A model generated the notes under the pieces. The model searched no databases. It was not told the origin of the DNA and saw nothing but the letters and a program-made list of their open reading frames with translations. Source: Effrenium voratum (taxonomy: Eukaryota > Sar > Dinophyceae > Suessiales > Symbiodiniaceae). Taken from it: 64,000 nucleotides of DNA. The stretch lies in contig CAUJNA010001225.1 in assembly GCA_963377175.1 (NCBI GenBank), positions 613,811 to 677,810 of the forward strand, in the 5' to 3' direction. Position 1 is the stretch's first letter; each line of letters opens with the position of its first letter. Positions 62,945 to 64,000 of the stretch are shown here, piece by piece. The translations under genes were made by a program, and so were the position numbers.

Positions 62945-63345
62945 GAAAGAAAAGGAGCTGAAAAGAGGGAAACACACTGAAAGTGAGGGAGAGAGAGAAG
63001 AGAAAAGAAGAAGGGAAAGAGAAAGAAAGACGCGAGCAAAAGGGAGAGAGATAAACAGACAGAAAACTATAAAGATAACAAGAGAAAGAGCGAGAGAGAA
63101 AGAGGGAGAGAGAAAGAGGGAGAGGGAGAGAGAGAGAGAGAGAGATATAGAAAGAGCAATGCGAAGAAATGGACAAAGAGAGTTGGAAAGAGAACGGAAA
63201 ACGGGAAATGGAGAGGTACAAAAATAAATACAGAGGAGAAATAACGAAAGCCGGAAAGAGACAGAGAGAGAGACAGAGAGAGAGAGAGACAGAGAGAGAG
63301 CGAGAACGAGAAAGACAGAGAGAGAGAGAGAGACACAAACGAGAA
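62945..63345 (+). repeat. Purine-rich (GA)n / GAGAAAGA tract
   Basis: About 400 bp that is almost only A and G on the plus strand, with pure (GA)n cores near 63128-63144 and 63260-63335. The long minus-strand SLSLSLSL-type frames are artefacts of it. Confidence 0.85.
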
Positions 63346-63763
63346 AGATAATGATGAAAGAGACAGATGAGGAAAAAGACAAAAGGCAAACACATAAAAA
63401 CAGAAAGAGAAAGAGCAAGGCACAAACAAAACAGAGGAAGACAAGGAGTAAAAAAGGTACTCCAAACTATGGTGCTATCTTTGCAACTTCCACTTCCCGG
63501 CACGGAGCTGGACAATACGGGCATGGATTGAACCAATAAGATGACCCATCAAACAATCGCACAACATCAAGACAACATATAGTCCATGGTGTGAATTATT
63601 TCATGTGCGGACAGGGCTATCGAGGACTGCAACAAGAACCTATATTCGAAGTTCATGCCAACACATTCCTGAGGATCAACAATATATTCCAACCTCGGGC
63701 TGGTCATACTGAGGCCCTCTGTAGCTACCCAGAGGCTGGACAAACTTGAGGGGAGGTGGGCAC

Positions 63764-63871
63764 CCTTGAGCTGTGAAGCCTGGCGTAATCTCTGCAAAGG
63801 CGTGCCACCCATCTAAGCTGCTGAGCACCAGGGCTCAGAGCACAAAGTCTCGCAAGCACATTCACCAAAGA
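63764..63871 (-). CDS. Candidate exon, alpha-solenoid-like
   Basis: Minus strand, AG (GGAGAG), exactly 36 codons in phase 0, GTGCCC donor. The peptide SLVNVLARLCALSPGAQQLR then WVARLCRDYARLHSSR is a typical helix pair of a solenoid repeat. Confidence 0.45.
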
Positions 63872-64000
63872 CTCTCCAAAGATGCGCAGCGCGCACCAGC
63901 AACACGCACAGCAGAAATGGGAATCAACTGCGCAAGCGCGAACACCATGCTCATGGCCCGTGGGAACACCTGCCGGCAGCACCAAATCGATTCGAACTCT

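Noticed and set aside
62874..63536. Minus-strand frame rich in Ser/Leu/Phe resembling a membrane protein
   Set aside because: It is encoded by the purine-rich GA tract; hydrophobicity is an artefact of CT repeats.
1..64000. Dinoflagellate spliced-leader relic, telomere repeat, rRNA or CRISPR-like array
   Set aside because: Looked for by eye on both strands and not found; the regular arrays have no unique spacers.

Overview
The window looks like nuclear DNA of a dinoflagellate. Very short GC-rich coding islands are separated by kilobases of unannotatable sequence. Some apparent splice donors read GC rather than GT. The retrotransposons carry the Ty1/copia polyprotein plus extra domains that I associate with dinoflagellate elements: methyltransferase-like 'GGPPC' and 'PCTGG' domains and a 'WTGxTxF' module. 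There is no bacterial operon structure, and I found no rRNA, tRNA, CRISPR or DinoSL relic. The assignment is by recognition; no search was run.

Layout. 1-1.8 kb is the 5' end of a copia-like element on the minus strand (gag, open to the window edge). 1.8-30.5 kb is mostly featureless. It is punctuated by large low-complexity arrays (CA-rich 4.09-5.84 kb, a ~100-bp minisatellite at 6.5-7.4 kb, GGAW tetranucleotides 18.1-19.9 kb) and by short candidate minus-strand exons. 30.6-48.3 kb is one large, old copia-like element on the minus strand, with gag, protease, integrase, RT, RNase H, a methyltransferase-like tail, and then an extra ORF joining an SGNH-hydrolase-like region to an RNA 2'-phosphotransferase (Tpt1/KptA)-like domain. 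This element is split at 38.9 kb by a younger, plus-strand LTR element (38,906-44,949). The younger element has identical 99-bp LTRs, a perfect 5-bp target-site duplication (GAAAC), a primer-binding site and a polypurine tract. It carries one intact ~1,909-codon ORF that has lost the integrase core and the entire reverse transcriptase, so it must have been moved in trans. 48.3-64 kb is again sparse, with more candidate minus-strand exons, minisatellites and a purine-rich tract.

Host gene(s). About twenty islands of 60-155 nt on the minus strand each have an AG acceptor, an open frame of helix-rich, Ala/Leu/Arg-rich protein and a GT or GC donor. Neighbouring islands often agree in intron phase (for example 30,527 down to 25,094). 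They suggest one or more very long minus-strand genes, possibly of an alpha-solenoid type (RAP/FASTK/OPR/PPR-like). The 17.7-kb nested retroelement would lie in one intron, in sense orientation. The exon calls were made by eye and need transcript support.

Most promising for novelty are three things: the Tpt1/KptA-like plus SGNH-like ORF inside a retrotransposon, the recurrent WTGxTxF module found in three different places in two elements, and the RT-less but ORF-intact young element.
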